From contig NZ_NETS01000011.1 in NCBI RefSeq assembly GCF_002150035.1, positions 372,001 to 436,000 of the forward strand: a DNA stretch of 64,000 nt, given 5' to 3'. A program made the translations under genes and the position numbers. Of the stretch, positions 1 through 10,200 are shown in pieces. How positions within the stretch are numbered: position 1 is the stretch's first letter; the number at the start of each line of letters is the position of its first letter. The DNA comes from Leptospira venezuelensis. Its GTDB lineage: Bacteria; Spirochaetota; Leptospiria; Leptospirales; Leptospiraceae. Below the pieces are notes generated by a model. That model was given only the letters and a program-made list of their open reading frames with translations, was not told the DNA's origin and did not search any database.

Positions 1-903
1 TAGAAGTGAAAAATCCAGGTCTACAAGTTGAGCACCTTTAGATTCTAACTCTGCCAAAAGAGATTCATATGCTTTTGCAATATCAGGCTCAATCTCGGAA
101 GTGATCTTCATCTTTCCAATTTTCAACCCTTTCCAAGGGAGTTCTTTTACCTTAGAAGGATCGAATGCAGGAATATTTTTAGAAGTAGCATCCCGCTGAT
201 CTTTTCCTGAGATCACTGAATAAACATCTATGATACCGTCGATGTCCTTGGACAAAGGACCAATCTGATCCAAACTAGATGCATAAGCTACAAGCCCATA
301 TCTGGAAACAGTTCCATAAGTAGGTTTTAAACCATAAATCCCACAAAGAGAAGCAGGCTGTCTAACGGATCCTCCAGTATCGGAACCTAATGCAACTGGC
401 ACAAAAGAAGCAGCCACTGCGGCGGCGGATCCACCTGAGGACCCTCCAGGAATTCTTGCAGTATCAAATGGATTTTTTGTAACTTGGTAAGCAGAGTTCT
501 CTGTAGAAGAACCCATTGCAAACTCATCCATATTCGCTCTTGGAATAAGTACAAAACCTTTTGCTAAAAGTTTTTCGATGGCGGTTGCGTGAAATGGAGA
601 TCGATAGTTTTCTAAAATTTTAGAAGCACAAGAAGTGATCGTATTCTCTATACAGATATTGTCTTTTACTCCGATCGGAATACCATCGAATTCAGAAAGA
701 GGTTTTCCTGATTTTCTTCTTTCAGTACTTTCTGCAGCTGCCTTTAAGAAACTTTCTTTTTCCCAGGCAAGAAAAGCTTTAATTTTAGAATCTTCCGCTT
801 CTATACGAGAAATCAGAGATTTAATCAGATCGGTAGGAGTAAATTCTCCAGAATTTAAACCTTTTTTAATATCTGAATATTTTAATTTCCAAAGTTCTTT
901 CAT
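1..903 (-). CDS. gatA: GatA, aspartyl/glutamyl-tRNA amidotransferase subunit A (3' end outside window)
   Basis: This is the amidase subunit of GatCAB, which converts Glu-tRNA(Gln) or Asp-tRNA(Asn) to the amidated form using ammonia from glutamine in the cytoplasm. About 301 codons are visible with no stop before the window edge; the family is usually near 485 residues, so the C-terminal third is missing. The amidase-signature triad is in place: Lys about 80 (GVKDN), cis-Ser about 155 (PGGSSGGSAA) and nucleophile Ser about 179 (GSDTGGSVRQPA). The ATG at 903 overlaps the gatC stop as ATGA, which indicates translational coupling and fixes the start. gatB is not in the window. Confidence 0.96.
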   Translation of the reverse strand, partial: MKELWKLKYSDIKKGLNSGEFTPTDLIKSLISRIEAEDSKIKAFLAWEKESFLKAAAESTERRKSGKPLSEFDGIPIGVKDNICIENTITSCASKILENYRSPFHATAIEKLLAKGFVLIPRANMDEFAMGSSTENSAYQVTKNPFDTARIPGGSSGGSAAAVAASFVPVALGSDTGGSVRQPASLCGIYGLKPTYGTVSRYGLVAYASSLDQIGPLSKDIDGIIDVYSVISGKDQRDATSKNIPAFDPSKVKELPWKGLKIGKMKITSEIEPDIAKAYESLLAELESKGAQLVDLDFSLL

Positions 904-1190
904 GTTTCGATCACCTTTGGAACTACGAAATATCCATTTTGGAAACTAGGTGCAAAAGATTCGATTTGTGAACGGCTTAAACCTTCTTTTGCCTTATCTA
1001 CACGAAGTGAATTTGCTTCGTTCGGATATAAGTCCTCGTCGGATACAGAACTCACATTTAATTCAGTGATAGTATCCACATAATTCAGTACCTTATTAAA
1101 ATCCGTAAGGAAATTTTGAATATCCTTAGGATCTATTTTGAGCCTAGATAACTCTGCGATTTTTTGAAGGGATTCTTCGTTTAGGTTCAC
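900..1190 (-). CDS. gatC: GatC, aspartyl/glutamyl-tRNA amidotransferase subunit C
   Basis: This 96-residue protein is the small subunit that wraps around GatA and stabilises the GatCAB complex. Its length and the pattern LAELSRL-like start (QKIAELSRLKI), then FNKVLNYVDTITEL, then a Pro/acidic linker and a C-terminal SFAPSFQNGYFVVPKVIE, are typical of the family. The start is a GTG at 1190, preceded by GAAGG about 4 bases upstream and AAGGAG further up. It lies directly upstream of gatA with a four-base overlap. The gene before it ends 23 bases away, so gatC may be read from the envelope genes upstream or from its own promoter. Confidence 0.94.
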   Translation of the reverse strand: MNLNEESLQKIAELSRLKIDPKDIQNFLTDFNKVLNYVDTITELNVSSVSDEDLYPNEANSLRVDKAKEGLSRSQIESFAPSFQNGYFVVPKVIET

Positions 1191-1213
1191 GGCCTTCGTT
1201 CTCCTTTTTTCCC

Positions 1214-2629
1214 TTAATAGGCGTTCTTATCCATTACACCTTTTAAAGGTGTAAGTAGGATGATTTTAATATCCAACCAAAGAGACCAGTTTTCTATATA
1301 GTAGATGTCCGCATCTATCCTATCATCGATAGAAGTGTCTCCTCTCAGACCCTTGACTTGAGCAAGACCGGTAATCCCAGCCTTGACCGCATGCCTTCTC
1401 ATATAATGTCTATGATCCGTTTTGAATTTTTCGACAAAATGGGGTCTTTCGGGCCTTGGGCCCACCACGGACATATCTCCTAAAAGCACATTAAAAAACT
1501 GAGGTATTTCGTCAAGGGAGGTCTTACGCAAGATTTTACCAATCCCAGTTACCCTTGGATCATTTTGAACAGTCCAGGTAGTTTCAGACTGGGACTTGGT
1601 TTGGACAACCATACTTCTAAACTTAAGCATCTTAAAACTTTTATTATCCAGACCCACTCTTTCCTGATGATAGAATACAGGTCCTCTGGAAGTTAACTTG
1701 ATCAGTAGAGCAATGATCAAAAATACGGGTGAAAAAAGAATAATGAAGAAAAGAGAAAATAGAATATCAAAACTTCGTTTGATTGCTCGATTATAACCAA
1801 GACGCACAGGAATGTTTCGGATAGAAATTACCGGAAGGCCATCCATCTCATCGACTCTTCCTTTTGCCTTGATGAACTCTTGGAAACCAGGGATTACTTT
1901 TAAATCGATACCTTCTGTATCACATGCATCCAAAACGGTTTCTAAACAGTCCCCTTCTGCATTATTTAAAGCATAAACAACAAGATCAGGTTTAATCTCT
2001 GATAAAACTTTTTCTATTTTGTCAGTCTTTCCTAGGAGCACCATGTCCTTACGAATGGCTTTGGAACTTCCTGAACTTACATAACCTATTATCTGATAAC
2101 CGTAGATCTGGTGTCTTTGAACTGAATCAGCAAAACGAGCAGCGGTCTCTCTTGTTCCGATAACAAGCACCCTACGTAAATTATATCCCTTACTTCTAAG
2201 ATATCTCAAAAATTGGCGGGCAAGAAGATGAAGAAGCCCTATAGAAAATATATTTGTCCCTGCAAAAACTAAAATAAATGAACGAGAAAATCTTTCGCTT
2301 CCGAAATCACCTCGGAAGAAGAATAACATAGATAATACGAAGAGTAAATTTAAGAATACTCCTCCAAAAATCGCAAGGAACTCATCTAAGAAAGATAATC
2401 CTCTTCTTGGATGATATAGATCTATAAATAAGAAAACGATTACTTGTGAAACAGAAAGAACAGAACCTAATATAAAATAACTTTCGAGATCAATATATGA
2501 TCTATCTACTCCGGTTGGATCTCCTACATAAAACCGAAGAAGAAATGCGAATACACAACTTCCCAATGAGAAGGTCAGGTCCAAGAAGACGAATAATAAT
2601 TTAAAAGTTTGGCTTCTTTCTTTTAGCAT
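1214..2629 (-). CDS. Undecaprenyl-phosphate sugar phosphotransferase (WbaP/exopolysaccharide family)
   Basis: This is a polyprenyl glycosylphosphotransferase that would transfer a sugar-1-phosphate to undecaprenyl phosphate and so start an O-antigen or exopolysaccharide unit at the inner membrane. The N-terminal third has about four membrane helices, followed by a Rossmann-like CoA-binding-type domain (RRVLVIGTRETAARFADSV). A further helix and the bacterial sugar transferase domain come next, with the motifs FKMLKFRSM, LRKTSLDEIPQFFNVL and MSVVGPRPERP. I chose the ATG at 2629, one base after the lptD stop; a TTG at 2644 would give five extra residues but its Shine-Dalgarno AAGGAG abuts it without a gap. 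The sugar donor cannot be read from sequence. Confidence 0.9.
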   Translation of the reverse strand: MLKERSQTFKLLFVFLDLTFSLGSCVFAFLLRFYVGDPTGVDRSYIDLESYFILGSVLSVSQVIVFLFIDLYHPRRGLSFLDEFLAIFGGVFLNLLFVLSMLFFFRGDFGSERFSRSFILVFAGTNIFSIGLLHLLARQFLRYLRSKGYNLRRVLVIGTRETAARFADSVQRHQIYGYQIIGYVSSGSSKAIRKDMVLLGKTDKIEKVLSEIKPDLVVYALNNAEGDCLETVLDACDTEGIDLKVIPGFQEFIKAKGRVDEMDGLPVISIRNIPVRLGYNRAIKRSFDILFSLFFIILFSPVFLIIALLIKLTSRGPVFYHQERVGLDNKSFKMLKFRSMVVQTKSQSETTWTVQNDPRVTGIGKILRKTSLDEIPQFFNVLLGDMSVVGPRPERPHFVEKFKTDHRHYMRRHAVKAGITGLAQVKGLRGDTSIDDRIDADIYYIENWSLWLDIKIILLTPLKGVMDKNAY

Positions 2630-2630
2630 A

Positions 2631-5576
2631 CTATTCTGACTCAACTCCTTCTGTATAACCTGTCTTAAGAGGACGTTTTCTAAATCTAAATAGACGGATT
2701 CTAGATAGCTGGGAAGAATCTTCCTGACCCAAACTGAAATCCGTTAAAGATATGGAGAAGAAAATGGACTGGTCGTAAAAGGTAACCTGACTCGCTCCAG
2801 TAGTTCCCCCCGGCACGGACCTAAGATCACTACTTAGACCTAATCTGAAATTCATAGTATGCAGATTATATTTTAAAACTGCCATTGCGCGGTTTACGTT
2901 CATAGCTGTTGTTTGTCTTGCCTGGGTCCCATTGATCCCGGAACCATTGATAATATCCTGACCAATATTCGTATGGTTCATATTCATCGAAGTAAAAGGT
3001 GAAGTTGGATCCGTATTCAAAATATATCTTTGGTAATAATAATTGTCCGTTTGGTTGGTATATCTCCAAGGTTCAGTAACCCTTGAATCTATTTCCGCCT
3101 CAAACCCAAACTCTCTCGTAATATCAATACTTGCCTTAGCATAGATCCGATAATTATCCATCATGGAAGCATAATATATATGATACCAAGTTCCACCCAC
3201 TTCCAACTCACGGATATATCTTAAAAACGGAAGTCTAAATCCGCCCATCTTATAAGAGAGGGTGAAGTTATTAGACAAAGGACGATGCAGAGGTGTATGA
3301 TACACAAAATCGTTATTAAAGAATATACCTGTATAAAAACTTCTTTTCCTCTCCAGAAGAGTTCTTTTTCTTTTGCTGAACCCATCCAGGAAATCTATAT
3401 AACCTGCGAAACGGAATACTGTATAATACCATCTCTCCTGGCTTGTAGGCTGAGGCTGGTATTCATCCGAAAATGTTCTAAGATCTCGAATGGTCTTAAG
3501 GGAAATTTCAAAATTCTCGAGAGCATAACTTTCCAAAGAAAGTTCCAGCTCATGCTGACGATTTTTCATTAGAATTGGATCCTGTAATTCAGGCTTCTCC
3601 GCTTCTAACTTACGATATGTAGTATTAAAAAATAGGACCGGAGCACCAATTCTTAAGTTGGTGTTTGTTCTAAAATATTGGTAACTATCCCTTGATAAAC
3701 TTCTTTCTAAAGAAGTAAAGTTCGTTGAAACAGTGTCAGCATTTCCCGCAGGTAATTGAGCTGATTGTTTTTTAGCACCATAATATACGCTTGGAGCCAA
3801 GGACACATAACTTCCAAAATTCATAGAAGTCCTAAATCCAGTCTCACCCTGTAAGAAGTTTTGAGTCCTTAGAAGATTATCCTTATAGTCTCCATTCGGA
3901 TTATCATAACTTCCATCGGAGGTAGGTATTTTCAATTTTTCTTGGGTAGGAACTCCGTAAAATCTCATCAATGTATTCGTTAAATACACGTCCCAATAAA
4001 CTGGAGTTTCAAAATAAGGAAGCCTAGTAATCTCAGAACTATTCTTGATCGTAACGGATGGAAGAACATCCACTGTAGGAAAATAGCCAGACTTAGTGAG
4101 AGGAGAAAGGTTATAGAAGAGCATATTCCTCTTCATGTTGATATTAACGGAAAGATCTCCCCTATTCTCTGTATAATCTAATTTCCATTCTAAATTATTA
4201 CGAACGTATCCATAACGAACATCTCTGAACGTATATAATGATTGTAAACTGTTACTTGGCTGGTATCTATTCCCGTATTCGTATTCGAATAAACGATTTG
4301 TAAAGTTCTCATATTGAACCGATAGGTTTCGGGTAACGTCCTTTTCCGTATTATTCATCTTGGAATTTAGGAATATTCTACCCTTCCACCAAGGATCTCT
4401 ATCTTCTCCAATATTAGGGATATTGGTCCCCCAATAATTCCCCTTATCAACTTGATTAGTAACAGCACTTGTTCCTAAACCGTAATTAGCGAATCTATCC
4501 TCAAAACCAGAAGTAATCTGGTAGGCCTTATGATTTGCAAAACCTATATCTATCAAATAGTTTAGATTATTACTTTGCCTCCACATTTCCAACTGGAAGG
4601 CTTGTCCTGTCTTTTCGTAGAAGTCTGCTCTGGCCTTATAACCCATTGGTGTCCAGGCAAAAGTCGGGATAGTAGACCACTGCAATGAGTTTTGGACGAA
4701 TAAACCTTGTGTATTATTCTTACCAGCTTGTGTGGTCCAACCGTTCCCCAAGTTATTATTATAGAAGAATGGAAGCCAAAATACTGTTGTACCTCCTACC
4801 TGGAATCGAACGTTAGTTCCGACAACCGTCCTATCTTGGTAAAGAACAACCTTATCCACTTTGAAAGAATAGTGAGGCTTCTCTGCATTACATGTTGTGA
4901 AGTATCCTATCTCCAACATATATCGCTTATCATCTAATTTTTTGATTTTTTCTCCGAAGAAGTAAGCAGGTGCAATCGCACCCTTGGTATTATAAACAAC
5001 ACCCTTATCTAATCGATAATCATAGATAAATTTATCACCAGTGATTTTAGCTCGACCATCTTCAAATTTGATCCCGCCCTCAGCATATACTTCTTGGCGA
5101 TCTGAATCCACAGAGATAGTTTCTGCTTCCAGAGTTCCTGATCTAAGTTTGATACGAACTCTACCTCTTAAAACTAAAACACCACCCTTAGTCTGGTCCA
5201 CTCTCATGAGTTCACCTTCTGCGGCGTTCTCGATTACCATCGGAAGATCCTTTTTAGATGTTCCGGCTAACGCGGCGAGGTCAGGCTTATTATCTTCCTT
5301 CTCGCCCAAAGCAGCTTTTAATCTTTTACGTCTGGTATAGATGGAACCTTCTCTGGAAAGACCTAAGTTTTCCAGCTGTTCATCCACTTCTCTTTCGCTA
5401 AGTAGTTCAACGGATTTATTTAAAAGACGGTTTCTGGTCTTAACAACTGACCTTTGGGTATCGTCTTCGGAGTTCGAATCAGCCCCAGAACCCCTAGGGC
5501 CTAGGTCGACCGGCTGCCCCCATAGTAAGGTGGGCAAAAAAAGTAAAAATAGACAATTTCGGATCCAGGGGCGCAT
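2631..5576 (-). CDS. lptD: LptD-type LPS-assembly outer-membrane protein
   Basis: This 981-residue protein matches LptD, the outer-membrane beta-barrel that inserts lipopolysaccharide with LptE. An N-terminal signal peptide ends near LLWGQP. A basic helical stretch at about 55-95 (LLSEREVDEQLENLGLSREG, then RRKRL) looks like a small SAP-type insert before the OstA/LptA-like jellyroll at about 120-220 (VLRGRVRIKLRSGTLEAETI, GDKFIYDY). The typical LptD continuation follows (GYFTTCNAEKPHYSF, VFWLPFFYN). The remainder alternates Tyr/Phe/Trp-rich strands and ends in a Ser/Arg tail. Leptospires carry LPS, so the role fits. The downstream sugar transferase begins within one base of the stop, linking LPS transport and sugar transfer in one operon. 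No LptE gene is visible. Confidence 0.9.
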   Translation of the reverse strand: MRPWIRNCLFLLFLPTLLWGQPVDLGPRGSGADSNSEDDTQRSVVKTRNRLLNKSVELLSEREVDEQLENLGLSREGSIYTRRKRLKAALGEKEDNKPDLAALAGTSKKDLPMVIENAAEGELMRVDQTKGGVLVLRGRVRIKLRSGTLEAETISVDSDRQEVYAEGGIKFEDGRAKITGDKFIYDYRLDKGVVYNTKGAIAPAYFFGEKIKKLDDKRYMLEIGYFTTCNAEKPHYSFKVDKVVLYQDRTVVGTNVRFQVGGTTVFWLPFFYNNNLGNGWTTQAGKNNTQGLFVQNSLQWSTIPTFAWTPMGYKARADFYEKTGQAFQLEMWRQSNNLNYLIDIGFANHKAYQITSGFEDRFANYGLGTSAVTNQVDKGNYWGTNIPNIGEDRDPWWKGRIFLNSKMNNTEKDVTRNLSVQYENFTNRLFEYEYGNRYQPSNSLQSLYTFRDVRYGYVRNNLEWKLDYTENRGDLSVNINMKRNMLFYNLSPLTKSGYFPTVDVLPSVTIKNSSEITRLPYFETPVYWDVYLTNTLMRFYGVPTQEKLKIPTSDGSYDNPNGDYKDNLLRTQNFLQGETGFRTSMNFGSYVSLAPSVYYGAKKQSAQLPAGNADTVSTNFTSLERSLSRDSYQYFRTNTNLRIGAPVLFFNTTYRKLEAEKPELQDPILMKNRQHELELSLESYALENFEISLKTIRDLRTFSDEYQPQPTSQERWYYTVFRFAGYIDFLDGFSKRKRTLLERKRSFYTGIFFNNDFVYHTPLHRPLSNNFTLSYKMGGFRLPFLRYIRELEVGGTWYHIYYASMMDNYRIYAKASIDITREFGFEAEIDSRVTEPWRYTNQTDNYYYQRYILNTDPTSPFTSMNMNHTNIGQDIINGSGINGTQARQTTAMNVNRAMAVLKYNLHTMNFRLGLSSDLRSVPGGTTGASQVTFYDQSIFFSISLTDFSLGQEDSSQLSRIRLFRFRKRPLKTGYTEGVESE

Positions 5577-5605
5577 TCCGATCTAAGCCACACTATTGTG
5601 TCGGG

Positions 5606-6451
5606 TCAGCCCTGCATCACTAATTTGTAGAGGGAAAGCACGGAGATCCCAAGAAGTATCCGATACCAGCCAAACCCTGTAAATGAATGGGTTTGAAGGT
5701 ATTTTAGGAACCATTTGATCACGAAAAAACAAAGTAGAAAAGAAAGAACAAAACCTAAACTTAAGATCGGCAGATTCTCCAAATTTAGCACCGCTCTATG
5801 TTTGAACAATTTATAAGCCCCTGCCAAGAATAAAACAGGCACCGCAACGAAGAATGAGAACTCAGCTGAACTTCTGGTATCCTTTCCTAAAAATCTAGCT
5901 GTCACAATCGTAGCCCCCGATCTGGAAACTCCCGGAATCAGGGCCAAACATTGGAAGATTCCGATTAGGATTGCGTCCTTTGTTCCGATAGGCTGACTTG
6001 TTTTGATCTTCTCTCTCTTCTGGAACCAGTACTCCGAAGCTAAGATCAGAATTCCTCCAACAAGCCAAGCTCCTCCCAAAATCGCTAAGATATCCTCTCT
6101 TGATTTGATTTTATCTAAAAATCCTCTGAATAAAAATCCAGCGAACATAATAGGCAGAAATCCGATCGTTACTCTGATTAAGAAAAGGAATCCTTCCTTG
6201 TTCTCTTCTTTGCGAAGAAGGTAACGTACTGCTGATCTTCCCTGTTCTGAGAACTTCTTTCGATACAAAACAAGCACAGACAGGATCGCTCCACTCTGAA
6301 TGAATATATCGAATAAGTCGTCAAAATCCGCTCCCTCCGTAAAAGGATAGAAGGAAGAGAATAAGAAAAGGTGTCCTGTGGAGGACACCGGTAAGAATTC
6401 CGTAATCGCTTCAATTACGCTACGGAAGATTGCGTTTAGATATGAATTCAA
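5606..6451 (-). CDS. uppP: Undecaprenyl-diphosphatase UppP/BacA
   Basis: This 281-residue polytopic membrane enzyme dephosphorylates undecaprenyl pyrophosphate to recycle the lipid carrier used for peptidoglycan and polysaccharide synthesis. Both family signatures are present: Glu14 and Glu18 before FLPVSSTGH at the N-terminus, and PGVSRSGAT in the second half. About eight hydrophobic segments are visible and the length is standard. The start is a TTG at 6451 with no clear ribosome-binding site, but the first helix and the Glu residues require it or something very close. It precedes lptD by 29 bases, a sensible functional partner because the WbaP-type transferase uses the same lipid. Confidence 0.95.
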   Translation of the reverse strand: MNSYLNAIFRSVIEAITEFLPVSSTGHLFLFSSFYPFTEGADFDDLFDIFIQSGAILSVLVLYRKKFSEQGRSAVRYLLRKEENKEGFLFLIRVTIGFLPIMFAGFLFRGFLDKIKSREDILAILGGAWLVGGILILASEYWFQKREKIKTSQPIGTKDAILIGIFQCLALIPGVSRSGATIVTARFLGKDTRSSAEFSFFVAVPVLFLAGAYKLFKHRAVLNLENLPILSLGFVLSFLLCFFVIKWFLKYLQTHSFTGFGWYRILLGISVLSLYKLVMQG

Positions 6452-6472
6452 ATCGTTGAAAAATTTCTTTTT

Positions 6473-7213
6473 TTACTTAGTAGCTTCTGGCTCCGGTGTA
6501 GGAGCAGTTGCCTCAGGAGCTTTGGTCTCCTCAGCTTTAGGAGCTTCTTCTTTACTTAATTCAGGGAAGCTAAATTCTTTATCTAGATATTTTTCAAGAT
6601 CGAACTTATCGTTATGTTTGATAGCGACAGTTTCTTTAATTCTATCCAGAACAGATTTATAAACTTCTTCTGATTTTCTGCCTTTGATCTGAGCTCGTGC
6701 CGCATCATAACACTGCTCTAGAGTTAAAGACTCAGCTTGTTTGTATTTAGTGCGAAGCTCTTGGCAACCTTGGTTTAACTCTTGCTCAGTGATCTTAATT
6801 CTAGATTCGATCTGTTCAGCGACATACATTCCGTAGATCAACTGCATCTCTTGGAACTTTAAGATTTCTTTAATATCAGTTCTTTTGCTGAAACCACTTT
6901 TGTCAGCAGCAGCTTTAACGACCATCATCTCATGATAACGATCAAAAAACTTTCTTTTTCTAAATTCGTTTCTGAGTTGTAAGAAACTTTGAGGAACTTT
7001 GCTTTCTTCTTCTGTTAAAAATTTAATGACGTTCTTTTTTTCGATGTTTTGAGTGCGGCTCAAAGTATCCAGAGCTGTATCAAAAGCGCTTTCAAAACCG
7101 GCAGTAGTTAACTTATTGCCGTCGATAGACTCGATGACCGGAGTCCCATCTCCGCAATATGCAAAAGAGAAAAAAGATAAGAGTAAAGTGAGGGAAATAT
7201 ATAGCCGTTTCAT
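6473..7213 (-). CDS. Lipoprotein, SurA-N-like, resembling leptospiral LipL31
   Basis: This 246-residue protein begins MKRLYISLTLLLSF and has a lipobox FAYC with the acylated Cys at position 20, so it should be a membrane lipoprotein. An in-frame upstream extension to 7264 would bury the signal peptide, so I use the ATG at 7213. The mature part is highly charged and helical (for example RKRKFFDRYHEMMVVKAAAD and ILKFQEMQLIYGMYVAEQI), reminiscent of the chaperone domain of SurA, with no parvulin domain. The C-terminus is a Pro/Glu/Ala/Thr-rich tail. From memory it resembles the leptospiral lipoprotein LipL31, but I cannot confirm this. It follows mfd closely. Confidence 0.75.
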   Translation of the reverse strand: MKRLYISLTLLLSFFSFAYCGDGTPVIESIDGNKLTTAGFESAFDTALDTLSRTQNIEKKNVIKFLTEEESKVPQSFLQLRNEFRKRKFFDRYHEMMVVKAAADKSGFSKRTDIKEILKFQEMQLIYGMYVAEQIESRIKITEQELNQGCQELRTKYKQAESLTLEQCYDAARAQIKGRKSEEVYKSVLDRIKETVAIKHNDKFDLEKYLDKEFSFPELSKEEAPKAEETKAPEATAPTPEPEATK

Positions 7214-7263
7214 CTGTGTTGGAATTCCTACGCAAAAAATAGGAGAACCGGGCCTGGCGTCCA

Positions 7264-10200
7264 TTACTTTTTGTCGGGTAACATTTCCGTTAAGAAGTAC
7301 ACAAGTTTCACAAGTTTGTCTTTTTGGTTAGCTTTCCCGGGAACATATAAAAGAACATTTGGTTCTCTTGGATTCATGGTAAGACCCATCCGAGCCGAAA
7401 TCAAGTTTACGATTTTGTCATAACTACCTAAGAAATGTGTTCCTAATTTTAAGCGGATTTCCTCCCCTAACTCAGATACAGATTCAAATCCTAATACAGA
7501 TGCTAAGGTCCTTATCTTTTCTAACATTAAGAAAGTTTTTGCCTCTTCAGGAGGTTCACCGAAACGGTCCGTCATTTCCTGAGTGACTTCTTCTATTTCG
7601 TCCAAATCTCTTGCGCCTTCGAATCGTTTGTAAAATTCTATTTTCTGTCTTGTGTCAGGAATATAAGATTCAGGAATGAAGAAGTTAGAATCCAAATTGA
7701 TTGCGGTCCTTACTTCAATTTTGACTTCTTCACCTTTGATCCTTGCAATTGCTTCTTCTAACATCTGAACATACAGATCGAAGCCAACTTCCATGATATC
7801 GCCTGATTGTTCTTTACCTAAAAGATTTCCTGCGCCTCGGATTTCCAAGTCGCGCATTGCAACCTTGAATCCGGAACCTAGTTCCTGGTATTCGTAGATA
7901 GTATTCAGACGTTTTTCTGCATCTTCAGTCACGACCCTGTCTTTAGGAAGAAGAAGATATGCAAATGCTTTACGGTCACTTCTTCCAACCCTGCCTCGGA
8001 TCTGATACAACTGAGAAAGTCCGAATAGATCCGCTCTTTTTACGATCAGAGTATTCACATTTGGGATATCTATCCCGGACTCAATGATGGTAGTTGTGAC
8101 CAAAATATCAAATTTACGTGCGTAAAAATCTACAAGAGTTTCTTCGATCTCGTCTTCCGTCATCTGTCCGTGAAGAACTCCGATGGCAGCCTCCGGTACG
8201 ATTTCGTTTAATCTTTTAGTCTCTTGTTCAATGGATTCAACTCTATTATAAAGATAGAACACTTGTCCTTCTCTAGCAAGTTCAGTGCGAATTGCATCTC
8301 TTAGGACTTCTTCGTCCTCTTCAATCACATATGTTTCCACACTTTGTCTATTCTTAGGAGGAGTTGCGATAATAGAAAGTTCTCTGATCCCGGTCAAAGC
8401 CATATGAAGAGTCCGAGGGATCGGAGTCGCAGTCAAAGTTAGAACATCCACTAGGTTTTTGATCTTCTTAATGGACTCCTTATGGTTCACTCCGAATCTT
8501 TGTTCCTCATCTATAATTAGAAGTCCTAGGTTTTTAGGTTGTACTGAATTTGCTAAAACCGCATGGGTTCCTATGAGCATATCCACTTTTCCAGAAGCGA
8601 AACGTTTCAGAACATCACGAGTTTCCGCCGCAGTTCTAAGACGAGAAACTAACTCCACAGTAATAGGATAGTTCTCAAATCTCTTCTTCATATTATTATA
8701 ATGTTGTAAGGCAAGAATTGTAGTAGGAGCAAGCATTAGGATTTGCTTACCAGCCATTGCTACCTTGAAAGCAGCACGGATCGCAACCTCTGTTTTTCCG
8801 TAACCGACATCTCCGCAGATCAAACGGTCCATTGGTTTTATCGATTCAAGATCCTTCTTAACGGCTTCGATCGCTTCTATCTGATCTGGAGTTTCCTCAT
8901 ATTCAAATTCTGCCTCAAATTCTTCCTGATATATTGTATCAGGAGGGAAAGCATACCCTTGTAGTTTGATCCTATTGGAATACATATGGACCAGATCTTC
9001 CGCAAGACCCTCGACAGCCTTTTGGACTCTGTCCTTCGTTTTTTTCCAAGTGCTTTTGCCAAGGCTATCTAATCTTGGTCTTTCTGTTCCACCTACAAAC
9101 CTTTGGACTAAGGAAATTTGATCCAAAGGAACAAATAACGTATCTCCGCCATAATATTCTAATTTTAGAAAGTCCCTTTCCTTTCCGCCAGCGTTGACTC
9201 TTTCTATTTTAAGAAATTTTCCAACTCCGTGATTTACGTGAACTACAAAGTCCCCTTCTTTCAAGTCTAGAAAACTTTGGATGGCTTTGCTATTTTGTTT
9301 TTTGAATCTAGTTTTACGTTTATATTCTCTTCCGAATACATCGTTTTCGGATAAGAACAGAAGTTTCTCTTCTTCCCATAAGAATCCGTTCCGTATTTCG
9401 GAAACTGCTAAATACACTTCTTCCTTAGATTTATTAGGAAGAAGAATGGGCTCAGGCTCAGAAGTTTCTTGGTTTAATAAACGAATTCCTTCCGACTCAA
9501 AAAGTCCCAAAAGTCTTTGTGTCTGCGCTTCAAAAGAAGAAGTGAGAATGATCTTCCATCCACCTTCCGCTTTCAATTCTTTCAGTTTTTCACGAACTTC
9601 TCTGATTTTTCCCTTAAAAGATGGAGCTTGGTGCAAAGGACAAACCAGATCTTCCGCTTTGCTTGGCGGAAGTTGTGTAAATTTGATACCATTAAGATTT
9701 TCTAAAATTTCGGATTCTTCTTTATCTCTCAACAGGAAAGAAGGAGGTGCACATAAGATCTCTTTGTTTCTTTTTTCATAAAGAGCGTCATATTCTCTCA
9801 ATAGATGAGAATATCTTTCTTTAGCTCCATTTGGATCGGGAAAAACCAAACCCGGCTTCGATTTAAAAAAAGATAATATTCCTTTATTCTCCCGGACCAT
9901 TGGGATCAATTCTTCGTAATAGGTCCCGCCTGCATCATCCGGAATTTCTGGCAAATGAAGGGATTTATCTGCGTTTGTGATTAGATTTCTGTATGCTTGC
10001 TTTTGGGAATCGGTCAGAATGAATTCATCTGCAGGAAGAAGAAAAGCTTCTTCCAAATTTTCTAACGATCTTTGGGTTTCAGGATCGAATGTACGAATGG
10101 ACTCTACTTCATCGCCGAAAAAATCGATCCGAATAGGATCAGCGGAGAAGGAGGAAAATACATCTAAGATTCCACCCTTCAAGCTAAACTCACCGAAAGC

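Noticed and set aside
9281..9781. Plus-strand open frame of 166 codons inside mfd
   Set aside because: It is antisense to a certain gene, low-complexity Ser/Phe/Leu-rich, and has no ribosome-binding site or family signature.
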